DNA from: an uncultured Candidatus Melainabacteria bacterium
GTDB lineage: Bacteria; Cyanobacteriota; Vampirovibrionia; Gastranaerophilales; Gastranaerophilaceae
Length of the DNA: 64,000 nucleotides
Direction of reading: 5' to 3'
NCBI GenBank assembly: GCA_934754505.1
Contig: CAKVIE010000008.1
Span: 1-64,000, forward strand
Numbering within the stretch: position 1 is the stretch's first letter; each line of letters starts with the position of its first letter. Below the pieces are notes generated by a model. The model did not search any database and was not told where the DNA came from. It saw nothing but the letters and a program-made list of their open reading frames with translations. The position numbers and the translations under genes were made by a program. This document shows, in pieces, positions 57,301 through 64,000 of this stretch.

Positions 57301-60300
57301 TTGCAGAACCGCCGACACCTGTTTTATCTCCGCCCGCAACAGTTCCTACAACATCTATTTCATTAAATGTGCTTGTTGCCTTTAAATTTACTGTTTGGGT
57401 ATTTGAATTGTTATTTTGGTTGATATTTGAATTTTCGATATAAGCATTTATATCATTTGCCGCAATATAAGCACCGATTGTACCTGCATAAGCAGAACCT
57501 TGAGTCGAAGCACTTCCTGCAACATCAACAACAATCAACCTGTCTTCATTTACTGCATTAACATCAATCGAACCGGAAGCATTTACGCTTGCTCCTTTAA
57601 TATATGCATTAATGGTATTAGAAACAACATCTCCATCTACCGTTCCGCCAACCGAACCGCCTGAAGATTCACCTTTTCCGCCTGCTTGTACGGCAAGTGC
57701 ACCGACCGCTTTTATAACTTTGCTGTCTGCTTTACCTTCAACTTTAACATTTTGATTAGTACCCGAAACCGTTTCATTTACTTTTGCACCGTCTTTTATC
57801 GCTGCTGTAATATTATTAACTTGTACAGCAGATGAAACATTTCCGGCACCTGCTTTGTCTTTTCCGGTTGCAACACCTGCTGATGCGGCTATCAAATTAA
57901 AATCGGCATTTGCCGTCACTTCGGTATTTTCTTTCGCATTAACGGTTGCTGCTCCAATTGACGATTCTACGGTATTATCGGAAATATCTGCCATAATCGT
58001 TCCGCCTGCACCGGTTTTGCCGTTTGCCGCAACTACCGCATTTGAATCAATTATTTTATCTGTTGATTTTGCCTTTACCTTTACATCTTTTTCTGCACTG
58101 ACGACTGCTCCGTCTTTTATTGATGCTTTAACTTTGTTATTTGCAAATACAAGATTTATTCCGCCTGCTGCCGCTTTCGTTTCTTTATCGGGATTTACCG
58201 CTCTTGTATAATCGTAGTTTTTATCGTTTTCGGCAACAATATCGTTTATTTTGTCTGATTTTCTTTTGCCTTTTTCAATTAAATTATACCAGTTTAAATC
58301 GCTTGTACCTTCATCAAATAATTCCCTCAAGCCCCAATAATTTTCAATCTCATCACCTGATTGATGTTTTTCTCCTGCCGGATCATCTGTACCTTCTTTT
58401 GCAATACCGATGTTTGCGTTTGCATTAATGACCGTTTTATCATAATTTGCATTGATATTTATCGAATTTAAGGAATTTACGTTACCTGCAATATAAGAAT
58501 CAACGCTATCAGTCAATACTACACCCGACAAACCAAAACCGAAAGAATCCTGTCCGTTTGCAAATGCAATAACCGCATTTATGAAATTATCACCCTTTGA
58601 AGCCTTTACATTAACATCTTTTGCATAAACAGATGCACCGTTTTCAACAGAAGCCTGAACTTTTCCCGATCCTAAAACCGTCATTCCGACAGAACCCGAC
58701 AAGCCTGTTTTATCAGGAGAAGAAGAACCTGCTGAAACGGTCAGATAATTTCCGCTTTCTGTTGCAGAAACATTAAGATTTCCAACCGCAGAATTTACCA
58801 AATTCAAATCTCTGTTAATTACAACATTTTCACCGATTTTAGCAATTACGTCAGAATCAGCATAAGAAAATGCCGCTCCGACTCCAAAGGCAGAACCGTC
58901 CCTTGCCGTTGAACCTGATAATACCTTTTTAATATTAGGAATACTCATTAACGTAGCAGCTGTCCAAATTTCATTCTTTGCAGACGATGAAACATCAATA
59001 CCTGCATTTTCGGAATTTGTTGTTCTTAATGTTACAGTCGAACCGTTTTCCAATACGGCATTAGCATTTGTATTATGCAATGCTATTGCTATTGCACCCG
59101 ATAAAGCCTTCGTTTCACCTGTTTTTTGCATTGCACTTGCCTTGGATTGGGCAAATGTATTGAAAAATCCGTATGCACCAAGGTTATTGAAATCAACGGC
59201 ATTAAAAATGCTGAAATCCCCTTCATCCATAATATGCTTTAATTCACCTATTGCACCAAGTTTTGCAAGATAGTCGGTAACATTGTTTGTTTCAACATTA
59301 TTCCAATGATTTTTAACTTCATCAAAAGCATATTGCCACGTTTTGCCCTCAAAAAACGGCTTAAATGTTTCAAACCAATCAAGCCAAGCCATCGGATGAA
59401 TAATCTCCGTATCGGATTTTATCGTTAGTGCATTTCCCGAATTTGCATTATTCAAAGTCAAATTTCCGTAAACATTTGAATTAGCATTCAAATCTTTATA
59501 ATTAATTGCTAAAGCTCCGCTTGCAGCCTTTGCACCGTTTTCACTTTCTGCTTGAACATACAAAGAACTTTTATTATCCGTAATTTTCGATTTTACTTCT
59601 ATCTGTCCTGCATTTATTGTCGGTTTTATATTTTTTGAGGAATCTCCGATTTTTGCAGTTGAATTAACTTTATCAACTATAATACCAATAGCTCCCGCAA
59701 TATCGACATCGTTGAATTTAGCATTTGAACGGCTGGCAACTTCTGTTATATCTTTGTAAGATTTGAAATGCTGGAAAAGATTGTTGATTGTACCGTCTTC
59801 GCCTTTTGCTCCCGAATAACCCGTAACCCTTGATACAATTTTTCCCGAATAATCCGCATTAACCTTTAATTTACCGTTTATATCCGCATCGGCATTCATA
59901 ACAGCTTGGTTATCAACATTCGTTATAATAATTGAAGCACCTGCACCGACATCACCTCTGTTTTTATCTACAACAGGAATCAGTCCGTTTTTGGTAATAT
60001 CTTTATGATTGCTCGTTGTTTTTGCATTAACTTCAATATCATTACCAACCGAAAGATTAGCTCCTTGCTCAATTAATGCCCCATTTTGCAAATCGGTTGT
60101 TGTAACAGAAACAGCATAACTTCCTATATCTTTTCCTATTTTAGAATCAACAAGATTTGTAGATTTTGTACTTGTATCCAAATCTAAATCAGTTGTCGCA
60201 TCAACTTTAAGATTTTTTGCTGTAATTGATGAACCTTTTTTTACGATAGCATTTGTTTTTGATGCAATACTCGAAAAATTGAAATTCATATCAATTAGAG

Positions 60301-61534
60301 TTGAATCCAAAAGTCCTGATTTTAAATCCATATCGGACAAAGCACTTAAAGAAACATCATTTGCAGCATTTATAGAAGCTCCGTCCTCAACATTTATAGA
60401 AGTATCCGCTGAAGCAAGGTGAACAAATTTATCGGTAACAAAATTCACCACGTCACCCAAATAACCGTAGTATTGCTGTTTTGAAAGATCGGTAACACCG
60501 ATAATATTTCTATCGTAATCCTCAATTTTTGAAACAGCTGCTGCTATCACATTATGTGCTTGTATGTCTGAACCGTTTTTTATATTAATTTGAGATTTTG
60601 CATCACCCGATTTATCCGTTTGAAAAACTTCCGTTCTCAAAATCAAATCGCCACCGTTTGTATAAACTTTTCCATTTAAATTAACGATAGCACTCATCAT
60701 ATCGTTTGAAGCTTTATTATCAGATGCAACAATTACAATATCTTTTCCGTCTTGCATTGCAAGTTTTTGAGGATAATTTGCCGCAGCAGCAGGTGTAATC
60801 GGAGAAGGTGTTGCCGTAACATTTCCTGAATTTATCGTAAAATTCATATTTGCATTCAATTCCGAGCCTGAAAGCAAATTAACTTCACCACCCGAAAATA
60901 AGTTTATACCTTTGCCTGAATTAATTTTACCTGCTATTTCAATTTTTCCGGTATCGAGTTTGACCGGTTCATATTTGTTTCCCGTTACAAGATAATTTTG
61001 GTCATTAAACGTAAACCCGACTAATCTTTCGATTTTTTCCTCATTGTAACCGCCGCCTAAAACAGAATCGTTTAATAAATCTTTCATTGAACTTTGAGAA
61101 GGTGTCATCAAAGTCAAAGAACCGACATTGAATACCCCGCTTTGACCGACAACAAAACCGTTTGGGTTTGCAAAAAGCACATTACCGCCAATTTGACCGC
61201 CCATATAAGAATTTACAATACCATTGATTTGAGAAGGAGAATTATCGTAAATCAAATTTACAAGTTTATTTTGGTTGTTTATAAGATTAAGATTTACTGT
61301 ATCACCCTGTCCGACATTGAATTTACTAAAGGCATTGATACCGATTGTTCCGCCGCCAGCTGTCGTGTTTGTTTGAACATTATATAAATTACCGTTATTT
61401 TGAATAGTTGTTTGTGTTGCAAATTTTCCGTCTTGAGCAAAAATTTCCGATGCTGCCAATGCACATAACGGCGTATTTGTTACGACAAAATTACCTAATA
61501 AACAAGCTGAAACCAATTTTTTATATAAACGCAT
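45398..61534 (-). CDS. Giant two-partner-secretion exoprotein (FHA/LktA-like adhesin)
   Basis: The 5378-residue protein fills a quarter of the window. The signal peptide (residues 1-28) is followed by a TPS secretion domain with the QINGIVNS and NPNGFVVGQSGVFNVGSL hallmarks, recognised by the TpsB POTRA domains. Most of the rest is a beta-helix of Val/Ala/Gly/Asn repeats (GxxxxxVxAxI pattern, about residues 1000-2600), like filamentous haemagglutinins and the fusobacterial LktA-type adhesins. Residues about 3380-3615 form an Asn/Ser/Lys coiled-coil-like insert, and residues 4770-5045 hold 111-residue repeats. It is probably a surface adhesin or contact toxin; no toxin domain is seen at the C-terminus. 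TAGGAAA precedes the ATG. Its partner tpsB is divergent at 61712. Confidence 0.9.
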   Translation of the reverse strand: MRLYKKLVSACLLGNFVVTNTPLCALAASEIFAQDGKFATQTTIQNNGNLYNVQTNTTAGGGTIGINAFSKFNVGQGDTVNLNLINNQNKLVNLIYDNSPSQINGIVNSYMGGQIGGNVLFANPNGFVVGQSGVFNVGSLTLMTPSQSSMKDLLNDSVLGGGYNEEKIERLVGFTFNDQNYLVTGNKYEPVKLDTGKIEIAGKINSGKGINLFSGGEVNLLSGSELNANMNFTINSGNVTATPSPITPAAAANYPQKLAMQDGKDIVIVASDNKASNDMMSAIVNLNGKVYTNGGDLILRTEVFQTDKSGDAKSQINIKNGSDIQAHNVIAAAVSKIEDYDRNIIGVTDLSKQQYYGYLGDVVNFVTDKFVHLASADTSINVEDGASINAANDVSLSALSDMDLKSGLLDSTLIDMNFNFSSIASKTNAIVKKGSSITAKNLKVDATTDLDLDTSTKSTNLVDSKIGKDIGSYAVSVTTTDLQNGALIEQGANLSVGNDIEVNAKTTSNHKDITKNGLIPVVDKNRGDVGAGASIIITNVDNQAVMNADADINGKLKVNADYSGKIVSRVTGYSGAKGEDGTINNLFQHFKSYKDITEVASRSNAKFNDVDIAGAIGIIVDKVNSTAKIGDSSKNIKPTINAGQIEVKSKITDNKSSLYVQAESENGAKAASGALAINYKDLNANSNVYGNLTLNNANSGNALTIKSDTEIIHPMAWLDWFETFKPFFEGKTWQYAFDEVKNHWNNVETNNVTDYLAKLGAIGELKHIMDEGDFSIFNAVDFNNLGAYGFFNTFAQSKASAMQKTGETKALSGAIAIALHNTNANAVLENGSTVTLRTTNSENAGIDVSSSAKNEIWTAATLMSIPNIKKVLSGSTARDGSAFGVGAAFSYADSDVIAKIGENVVINRDLNLVNSAVGNLNVSATESGNYLTVSAGSSSPDKTGLSGSVGMTVLGSGKVQASVENGASVYAKDVNVKASKGDNFINAVIAFANGQDSFGFGLSGVVLTDSVDSYIAGNVNSLNSININANYDKTVINANANIGIAKEGTDDPAGEKHQSGDEIENYWGLRELFDEGTSDLNWYNLIEKGKRKSDKINDIVAENDKNYDYTRAVNPDKETKAAAGGINLVFANNKVKASIKDGAVVSAEKDVKVKAKSTDKIIDSNAVVAANGKTGAGGTIMADISDNTVESSIGAATVNAKENTEVTANADFNLIAASAGVATGKDKAGAGNVSSAVQVNNITAAIKDGAKVNETVSGTNQNVKVEGKADSKVIKAVGALAVQAGGKGESSGGSVGGTVDGDVVSNTINAYIKGASVNASGSIDVNAVNEDRLIVVDVAGSASTQGSAYAGTIGAYIAANDINAYIENSNINQNNNSNTQTVNLKATSTFNEIDVVGTVAGGDKTGVGGSARVDAVVNNMNSYIKNSTVKATKSASLTNSDSISQISVAVAGAGSSKQSAGAGVINVLADVTEQNNYIENSDLTVGQLSLNSDKTMKTLSVTGALAIAVKGSSVGLSGYAVGASHDINTYIKNSNVHSVNDISLASDFTQDSLNIIFGGAGGKGFAGSGAISVLVNDSNLNTYIYSDVNSTKKTIISDNGKLSLKSENDIDTITVNGNVSISTSGSSAGGAINTTVYNSTVKAGVDGVSLTTKNGVDISAKANQNHIIAAIGAAAGDGVSVDGSVVTMVMNQDVNAYLKNSTVKTDSNININSDDILAMIASLGAVAGSVSSSAVGASVLTSVINGDVKSEIDKVVINKNSSAIGGLNINATQSDSYGGFAIAGAAGNSVAVAGAANTIVQNKNVSAVINELIANSDNLKYVAVNADSLTQMTHAAGQLAVSMSSVAVGGSVSTLVSNKTVRANVLNSDFVSNGNVKINAKSEEQIDANAVGASGSSQVAVNGSVNTVVSSNTVEAKINNSSVQSNSANADGNGVTVSAKDDLSIVGRTGAISGSGSVAVGGAVITGVVNNSVKAFVENSDVKAGNANVTVSAETNEISGSSSNPFLTVAASGAGTAAISGAIDTIVLNSEAVAKISGYKNAAKGVEAGNNVNINANGSTELFVSAGAGGGAGTVGVGATVNTLVVNKTIKATAESTKIQSKKLNVNANADDEFNTISVAGSGGGVVGVGGDILTNVISSNVEAGIINDKIDKNFVNIDSDEVSVSANANAEFLDVAGALGIGGTAGVGATVSTNVIGYKVKASVNNANVADFSKLNVSATSKEVYNFNSISGAGGVAGVAGVINTNVINNTVEAAANGVLTGKANSSLIVNAKDDAEYAHLIAGTMSGGAVGVGATIATNSISSTILASAGGEINVDNLSVKAEGVQTYDDMYVMGFAGGGVGISGSALALIVDATVKAYTLDNSRINAANLTLDAKNTVNISETVGTAAVAGTAAVGASVGVNKITNTVEAYTGGNNIVNVSKDIVIKASSTNNIGKENDGVKVVAGAVSGVAGVAGVAGAVLVNYIEDKVNSFVGEANTIQNAQKLAISSEANSNIYEYIGGYGVGGFLGAGASVGVNTIGSTAVANIGANSAIIMPSGNVVLNAKTNEKIVANADIVGGGGYALSGGVLFNTIGQSVANASANKANDAETDKVAESAKKQSQEILDKSASNQQQSNDFYKKYYNKASEDLKTAMDDANSSAKTLDAKSNVALFAKSEKSGATYNSTDRANTTSAFVDSGVNITANNVEISADNTNDVDLSIRGNTFGGASLGVSAAVSNVKTTTNAFVSNNAEITSNGTIKISANSNDNQDVTAKAASGGILSGSGAVAIINSNKTTNAYVLNGTSLNANNDLSIGAKSSGVVNSTVSAGSYGGITVGVSVANAEISGETKVDLGNNVSIKSNGGNIEIKAEENEKATANATAATGSLAGGTGAEANAKAGKTNTVKVGKNSNIFAKLAAKFSSIGKNEAIAETNARAYGGISAGGTKTTSKINHNGGVNIADSDKNYASIQAASINISSESINNADSKTTAGAGAAVGISGSGVYNDITANNNIYVGNNILVKTTNGSYILSAKNSNTYKGFNDSSAYGIVGTTVGIIKNTVSSTVNTTSNANAEANGGIGVFADNEIKKAAVSNYDLYGGSGGVVGVGSAMIEDNLVLTTNSTLGGEYAYANGVYGIGSISVSSTGKVDVNEKIDVTASGGIPVSDGDVSVYSNVNTSTTINNKNIKTKDDNIYYTANNDIDIYTKSNVASYGGIAVADGSSVANNSNAIASVIFNSGVNSVSGRDSYIQAVSDKNVQAYMYAITKGLIGAVGDSYAFANNSSTSKIVINSGTNLKSYDSMNLTVLDTTSNVSAVREAKGTTYLLFGIPITIYGKGHQDSTNNSNSVITLNGSIESGLGANRKLTINSDGTYTSDGVNVIGKEKVGEITSSDIDLDMEAYEKSRDSELDFVEDYIKVQKDLITEAENKIKNDEKARDELVVKNGTYQTAIDNANTLISNNNDISNIDNVTSAWNNAYDSKTGTLASSFGTSLAGYKNDANMADVNTAYASYIKTPNALTLSALKTAVDGLSVKKQEISASSASISSTITDINANVDITNNNQLNSFISTTRNSINSNTETIANYNSSIAAANNNISDLQETISDADKTKLSINQKYSEIINDLQRQKDEMGSTGAPVYSFVVDNIYVRSGEVNIRGNVEGTGSITAPGNNFTIDIVNNSVSDVVYKDIQIDRNASGGINASSVASSIKKKIKNSGRDFHISIENTVDANDPTINLNTKNGFGDIVLRGNVENVNGLVSFVNYTGNILSEGSITAKDLKITVPNGGYTQQYDNSSVVAGGSSGAGAIVASGNIDIASKIIDVNGLIQSGSEIKSVTIPNFKVKKRNGVYYQVVNGVETKLEKGATDGYYYLNIAGNGELDSELEMIKAYFKPSDISDVNNIKGEIHLFKAEIGGGNITLTGNIVSSSNNGQIVLVNGYGHIDVTNNSNFDLVTSALNADAKVQGKLTINDLKFSDTDKGGSAFDNIKQSDITDSWLANNAGTYTASVDESGNIKTSSKGQTAGNGSFGATSTETRADGAKVDTILYNPGDDAYIVTKAGSTETKSYLKYVKRSWWTELWHGKLYQRIYYTITHDPEYATAKNTIKVKFQGFDKPEINVTSNGSVIMNSSISALTGDVNLKSNNGFILNKSTNNVISAENIGLSASNGDIGNQLRNIQTAVYNNGSLSANGNNIYINYPYSDISNINITATGNAYLATSGGKLGGLDSVVNISADSLELRAENGSIELDSSENSNINIDVNKIKARANGDISLVNKNDLNIQSIVSTSYGTIFLGSQNGSINAVDTETINPYHINGGNVILSAVNGAVGSAANAIKIARDGIFKVTTKDDVNLNSVGRIYVDSIKSVNGKVTLNADYGIIASKNSDNLVYNISSVTGVDLNSKFGNIENIAINTDGVINASAGYDNGVASGMSDISISLISKEELSQEYLDSLTTDEERQQALDNYQNGLKDMKIGSIKASKNVFLTSEKSIINSDENSAIKGEQVVLSAGLGNIGSENSEINLTANRDITAYAGNGASIYLKSNRDLNINEIRSFNTYDAVTGTTTSDSTLAKVVLSTAGNIVNAAYDEKANVVAENILLTVGNDIGSVIKYFNVNTKSSDVQNGLQYSAENAYINGIGSSLNVISAVVNGDANISSLADLSVVVKDVSAGGMLNIKSCKDTALVGNIAANGVNIVSAAQTNLSDIVINSPLENTSDKLVVSNSTLQSIKTDSTTAEILNSNIINNADITTTGTTTIGNANVGGDFVNNSANTNVSEITVAGNTDITSTETTTIGNANIGGNFVNNSKDTQITNKLTVAGDTNINAANSISIANADLKNLTTNSTIAEVADMTISENANITTSDKTLITNAVIKGDLTNGSVNTEIKNISVVGNSQITSTETTTIGNANVGGDFVNNSKDTQITNKLTVAGDTNINAANSISIANADLKNLTTNSTIAEVADMTISENANITTSDKTLITNAVIKGDLTNGSVNTEIKNISVVGNSQITSTETTTIGNANVGGDFVNNSKDTQITNKLTVAGDTNINAANSISIANADLKNILNIKSKDLSVKDLSLGGNINAQVDRLDITASQDFNIGIIFGNTNSYVDDVKIISRKSIYNGLSDNDDNFNVKSIDLKANDNIGTENTPLNILLAEGNKISVEAGKVTSVKTKGAGANYTKLETGFLNIDTNADVNINAIKADKLAINTTSDNLTINNLVIGTEAIFNVGKKRIVINNTGKQPLLDADIQLYMTQTPGMLIVNGSNNIITNAINVTRQGRKILVNDDMNYNSMNNTTTTLNAALMRNTKVGERTVEKTEALIYEMPTTMAYENLYLQKYVIQASVKNQIEEVITSNNALNVVNIDKDTNISENENSEKISPKQQLNNKISSL
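46398..47220. repeat. 333-bp tandem repeats inside tpsA (2.5 units)
   Basis: Units start at 46398, 46731 and 47064, each with TTCTTCAAGT, exactly 333 bases (111 codons) apart. The first two are complete and nearly identical; the third stops matching near 47220. Such near-identity points to recent unequal recombination and likely length variation between strains. Confidence 0.92.
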
Positions 61535-61569
61535 AACATTTCCTATCAGATAATAAAATATATTTGCAC

Positions 61570-61598
61570 ATTATAATATATAATTATATAGCAAACAA
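61570..61598 (-). promoter_or_regulatory. tpsA promoter
   Basis: On the minus strand TTGTTT (-35), a 17-base spacer and TATAAT (-10) lie 35 bases before the ATG. Confidence 0.6.
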
Positions 61599-61711
61599 CC
61601 TTTGTTAAAAAAGGTAAACTTTTTTTTAAGAATACTTACAAACAAAATAAAACTTTTTTTTAAAACATGTTTGTGATATACCAAAATAGTAAAATTAAAA
61701 ATTTAGGATTT

Positions 61712-63496
61712 ATGAAAAAGAAATATTTTTTATCTCTAATGATTTCGGTGATGGCTTTTTGTTTAAATGTCGGCACTCCGGTTTTTGCTATAGAAGAAAA
61801 AACTGAAATTCCGGAGCAAAAAAGTTCACAATCAACTTTGCGTGACAATATAAACAAAAACATTCTTACCCCGAACTCATCACCGGGGTTTATGAACGAC
61901 ACGGAACAAACAAGGCTGTATTACCAAATTTTAGAGGGTTCTCACAGAACTCAATTTAGTGAAAATATTGAAATACCCAAAATTACGGAAGAAAAATTAA
62001 CCCTTCCTGCCCGTATTGAACAAGATGCCGCAACAACACATATTGATAAACTCGAAATTTCAAATTCGAAAATATTTTCCGACATAGAGATGGCAGAAAT
62101 TAAGCAGCTCGTTGAAAATAAAGATGTTACAGCGGAAGATATTAACAACTTTGTTAAAATTATCAATGAACAATATGCCAAAAAGAACATCATCACAGCA
62201 AAAGCAACTTTAGAAAGCCTTGAAGGCGGTATTCTGAAAATAGAATTAATGGAAGCAAAAATCGGAAAAATTTCCGTACAAGGCAACAAATTCAACAGAA
62301 AATGGTTCTTGAAAAAACAAATTTCTTCTAAACCAACTGATGTTTTGAATATTCAAGAACTTGAAAATGATTTAAAAACCTTTAACAAAAATGCAAGAAG
62401 CATAAAACTTTCGGCAAAACTTCAACCCGGGGAAGAATACGGCACTACTGACATCATTTTAAATGCCGAAGAAAAATTCCCATACCATTTTTCTGCTTCG
62501 TGGGATAGTTTTGGCAGAGAAACAACAGGTCTTTTGCGTGGCGGCTTAATGGTTTCCACCGATTCGTTATTCGGATTTCAAGACAGATTAGCAGCAGCAA
62601 TAAATATGTCACGTTCTGCAATCAGCCCTTTTGTCGATTACAGCATACCGATTAACAAAAAAGGTACTCGTATCGGCGGAAGTTATATGTTTGGAAACAG
62701 TAAAGTCACAAGCGGAGAATATCGAAATTTTGATTTAACAGCAGACACACACGTTTTCAGCACTTACATCACTCATCCGTTAATAGAATCTCAAAAAGGC
62801 AGTTTATCATTAAATGCTTCAGCAAACTTTAAAAATTCCACTGCCGACATTGGAGGTTTTCAATATACGAATTTCAAAGATTACAACGTAGCAGTCGGTT
62901 TGGGAGGAAGATACAATTTTCAAAACAGTATTTTCTTCGGTTCTTTAACCTCAACAAACGGAATTATCCACGATGATATGATTTCCAACTCGATGTACTT
63001 CACAAAAGTCAATGCCGACGGGTATTACATACATTATTTACCTAAAAACATAATCGCAACAGTCAGAGCAGGCGGACAATACACTCCACACGATGTACCT
63101 TTCACAGAACAATATCAAATCGGTGGTATGTCAAGCATTAGAGGCTATTCCGAAAGTTTACTTCTCGGAGCAAGTTCCTATTTTGCAAGTGTGGAAATGT
63201 TATTTCCTTTGCCGTTTTTGCCCGAAGAAATAAAAATCCCGTTCAAAGAAAATGCAGCTTTCAGAATGAGAGATGCCGTAAAATTATCCGTATTTATGGA
63301 TAACGGTGCTGTTTTTCACAACAATACAAACACAAAATCAACAGACTTTTTATCAAGTGTCGGTGCAGGTATAAGAGTTGCTTTCTCAAAATATCTTACA
63401 GCAAGATTTTATGTCGGTATTCCGATTTTGAACGTCAAAAACTACGATCAGGCAAGTGCAAGATTACACTTTGATATAATCGCATCACCGTTTTAA
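61712..63496 (+). CDS. TpsB outer-membrane transporter (FhaC/ShlB family)
   Basis: The 595-residue protein exports the giant TpsA. The ATG at 61712 is used because it gives a clean signal peptide (KKKYFLSLMISVMAFCLNVG, cleaved near VFA) and follows TTAGGA; an earlier ATG adds 15 residues in front of it. Residues about 90-270 hold two POTRA domains (LEGGILKIELMEAKIGKISV in the first). The C-terminal 320 residues form the 16-stranded FhaC barrel, with the inward-folded loop motif MSSIRGYSE (VRGY-type) that controls the pore. The last residue is Phe, as for outer-membrane barrels. It is divergent from tpsA over 177 bases. Confidence 0.93.
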   Translation: MKKKYFLSLMISVMAFCLNVGTPVFAIEEKTEIPEQKSSQSTLRDNINKNILTPNSSPGFMNDTEQTRLYYQILEGSHRTQFSENIEIPKITEEKLTLPARIEQDAATTHIDKLEISNSKIFSDIEMAEIKQLVENKDVTAEDINNFVKIINEQYAKKNIITAKATLESLEGGILKIELMEAKIGKISVQGNKFNRKWFLKKQISSKPTDVLNIQELENDLKTFNKNARSIKLSAKLQPGEEYGTTDIILNAEEKFPYHFSASWDSFGRETTGLLRGGLMVSTDSLFGFQDRLAAAINMSRSAISPFVDYSIPINKKGTRIGGSYMFGNSKVTSGEYRNFDLTADTHVFSTYITHPLIESQKGSLSLNASANFKNSTADIGGFQYTNFKDYNVAVGLGGRYNFQNSIFFGSLTSTNGIIHDDMISNSMYFTKVNADGYYIHYLPKNIIATVRAGGQYTPHDVPFTEQYQIGGMSSIRGYSESLLLGASSYFASVEMLFPLPFLPEEIKIPFKENAAFRMRDAVKLSVFMDNGAVFHNNTNTKSTDFLSSVGAGIRVAFSKYLTARFYVGIPILNVKNYDQASARLHFDIIASPF

Positions 63497-63643
63497 TAAA
63501 AAAACATACAAAGTGCTCATTCCCTAAATAACGAGAGTCGTTTTTTATAAAAAAATACAAGAACTTTTTTCCCCGACTGAATGACACTTTTTGGTAATGT
63601 TTCAAAAATCAGCGGCTGTTATTATTTTTAAGGGGTATTTCTT

Positions 63644-63877
63644 ATGGCTTCTGATTTAAAATCTTTATCAAAATCCGACAAACTGAAACTTGCAGAAAAA
63701 CATCTGTCAAAATTTCTTTCGGAAATCAAAAGACATTTCGATTTTTCAGATTTTCAAATTCTTCATCTTCTTGAAAATTCTTCCTCAAATATGAAAAAAG
63801 CCTATAAAGATAATTTTTTCAGAATATTTTTTACAAAATTCGCAAAAAAGACAACAAAAAAAACGGTCAAAAAATGA
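63644..63877 (+). CDS. Small basic hypothetical protein
   Basis: The protein has 77 residues and is Lys-rich (ending FTKFAKKTTKKTVKK), with an amphipathic helical body (LKLAEKHLSKFLSEIKRHFDF) and no signal peptide. An AAGGGG lies about ten bases before the ATG. The C-terminal codons run into a hairpin that ends the gene on the other strand. I do not recognise it; a nucleic-acid-binding role is conceivable from the basic tail but is not supported by a motif. Confidence 0.55.
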   Translation: MASDLKSLSKSDKLKLAEKHLSKFLSEIKRHFDFSDFQILHLLENSSSNMKKAYKDNFFRIFFTKFAKKTTKKTVKK

Positions 63878-63883
63878 CCGTTT
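63853..63883 (-). terminator. Terminator of the leuC-like gene
   Basis: AAACGGTCA/TGACCGTTT stem with a five-base loop, followed by a long T run on the minus strand. It overlaps the stop of the small basic gene. Confidence 0.75.
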
Positions 63884-63906
63884 CCTTAATTTTTTTAAAG
63901 TTTAAA

Positions 63907-64000
63907 TTACAAACTTTCAGGTGATGCGATTTTACCTAAAATTGCACTTGCTGCTGCGATTGCAGGTGATGAGAGGTAAACTTCACTATCAACGTGTCCC
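63907..64000 (-). CDS. leuC: 3-isopropylmalate dehydratase large subunit, C-terminal end (partial)
   Basis: Only the last 30 residues lie in the window: GHVDSEVYLSSPAIAAASA followed by ILGKIASPESL. The segment S-P-A/E-x-x-A-A-S-A-x-x-G-x-I is the usual end of LeuC and its close aconitase-family relatives (homoaconitase-type). It would act in leucine synthesis. The start and the iron-sulfur Cys residues lie outside the window, so LeuC versus a related dehydratase cannot be decided. Confidence 0.7.
   Translation of the reverse strand, partial: GHVDSEVYLSSPAIAAASAILGKIASPESL

Noticed and set aside
45777..58428. Many plus-strand open frames opposite tpsA
   Set aside because: They mirror the repetitive tpsA coding sequence, lack ribosome binding sites and vary with the tpsA repeats, for example the pair spaced 333 bases apart.

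Overview
The window looks like a piece of the chromosome of an AT-rich, fermentative, diderm bacterium. An outer membrane is indicated by an LptD-type barrel, KdsB (Kdo activation), a classical autotransporter and a complete two-partner secretion pair whose exoprotein is 5378 residues long. A group-4-hydrogenase-like membrane complex and no respiratory enzymes point to anaerobic metabolism. My best guess is a gut lineage such as Gastranaerophilales/Vampirovibrionia (non-photosynthetic Cyanobacteria relatives). This is inferred from overall gene content and was not tested; Elusimicrobiota-like or other low-GC diderms remain possible.

Layout. 0.2-4.3 kb: an SGNH-like membrane protein next to pth, an XRE regulator, a secreted metallophosphoesterase, two small lineage-type proteins and tRNA-Arg(UCU) with its promoter and terminator. 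4.3-4.5 kb: a remnant of a Fic-type gene. 4.65-11.9 kb: a six-gene Hyf/Ehr operon (hyfB, C, E, F, G and a ferredoxin-HyfI fusion); its large subunit has lost NiFe ligands. 12.2-17.6 kb: a 1.8-thousand-residue autotransporter with Pmp-like repeats. 17.7-18.8 kb: a decayed large serine recombinase and a duplicated tRNA-Val 3' end. 18.8-27.8 kb: housekeeping genes (ade, rluB, rlmH, argS, then the tight accD-accA-prmA-kdsB operon). 27.8-31.3 kb: a TerC-family DUF475 protein, an organophosphate-type MFS transporter and a second SGNH-like protein. 31.4-35.0 kb: a small cassette (MerR regulator, VIT/VWA protein, small exported protein), flanked by two copies of a segment of about 160 bp that carries tRNA-Ser; one copy is intact and one decayed. 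34.9-45.3 kb: an exported PLD-family protein, lptD, an M23 peptidase with a 34-residue membrane protein in front, 5-formyl-THF cyclo-ligase, an unusual alpha-glucan phosphorylase, a small coiled-coil protein with serB, an SGNH esterase and a lipoprotein. 45.4-63.5 kb: the giant TpsA exoprotein and its divergent TpsB transporter. The right edge holds a small basic protein and the 3' end of a leuC-like gene.

How the genes work together. The Hyf/Ehr complex would couple ferredoxin-level electrons to ion movement across the inner membrane. AccDA, KdsB, LptD and the M23 protein serve envelope synthesis. TpsA/TpsB and the autotransporter place very large adhesin-like proteins on the surface.

Two genome-wide habits are visible. 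Several genes have a -10 element exactly six bases before the ATG and no ribosome binding site, which implies leaderless mRNAs. A 19-base palindrome (consensus AAAACACYAWTAGTGTTTT) recurs at gene ends and inside two coding sequences. At three gene ends the TAG of the repeat is the stop codon.
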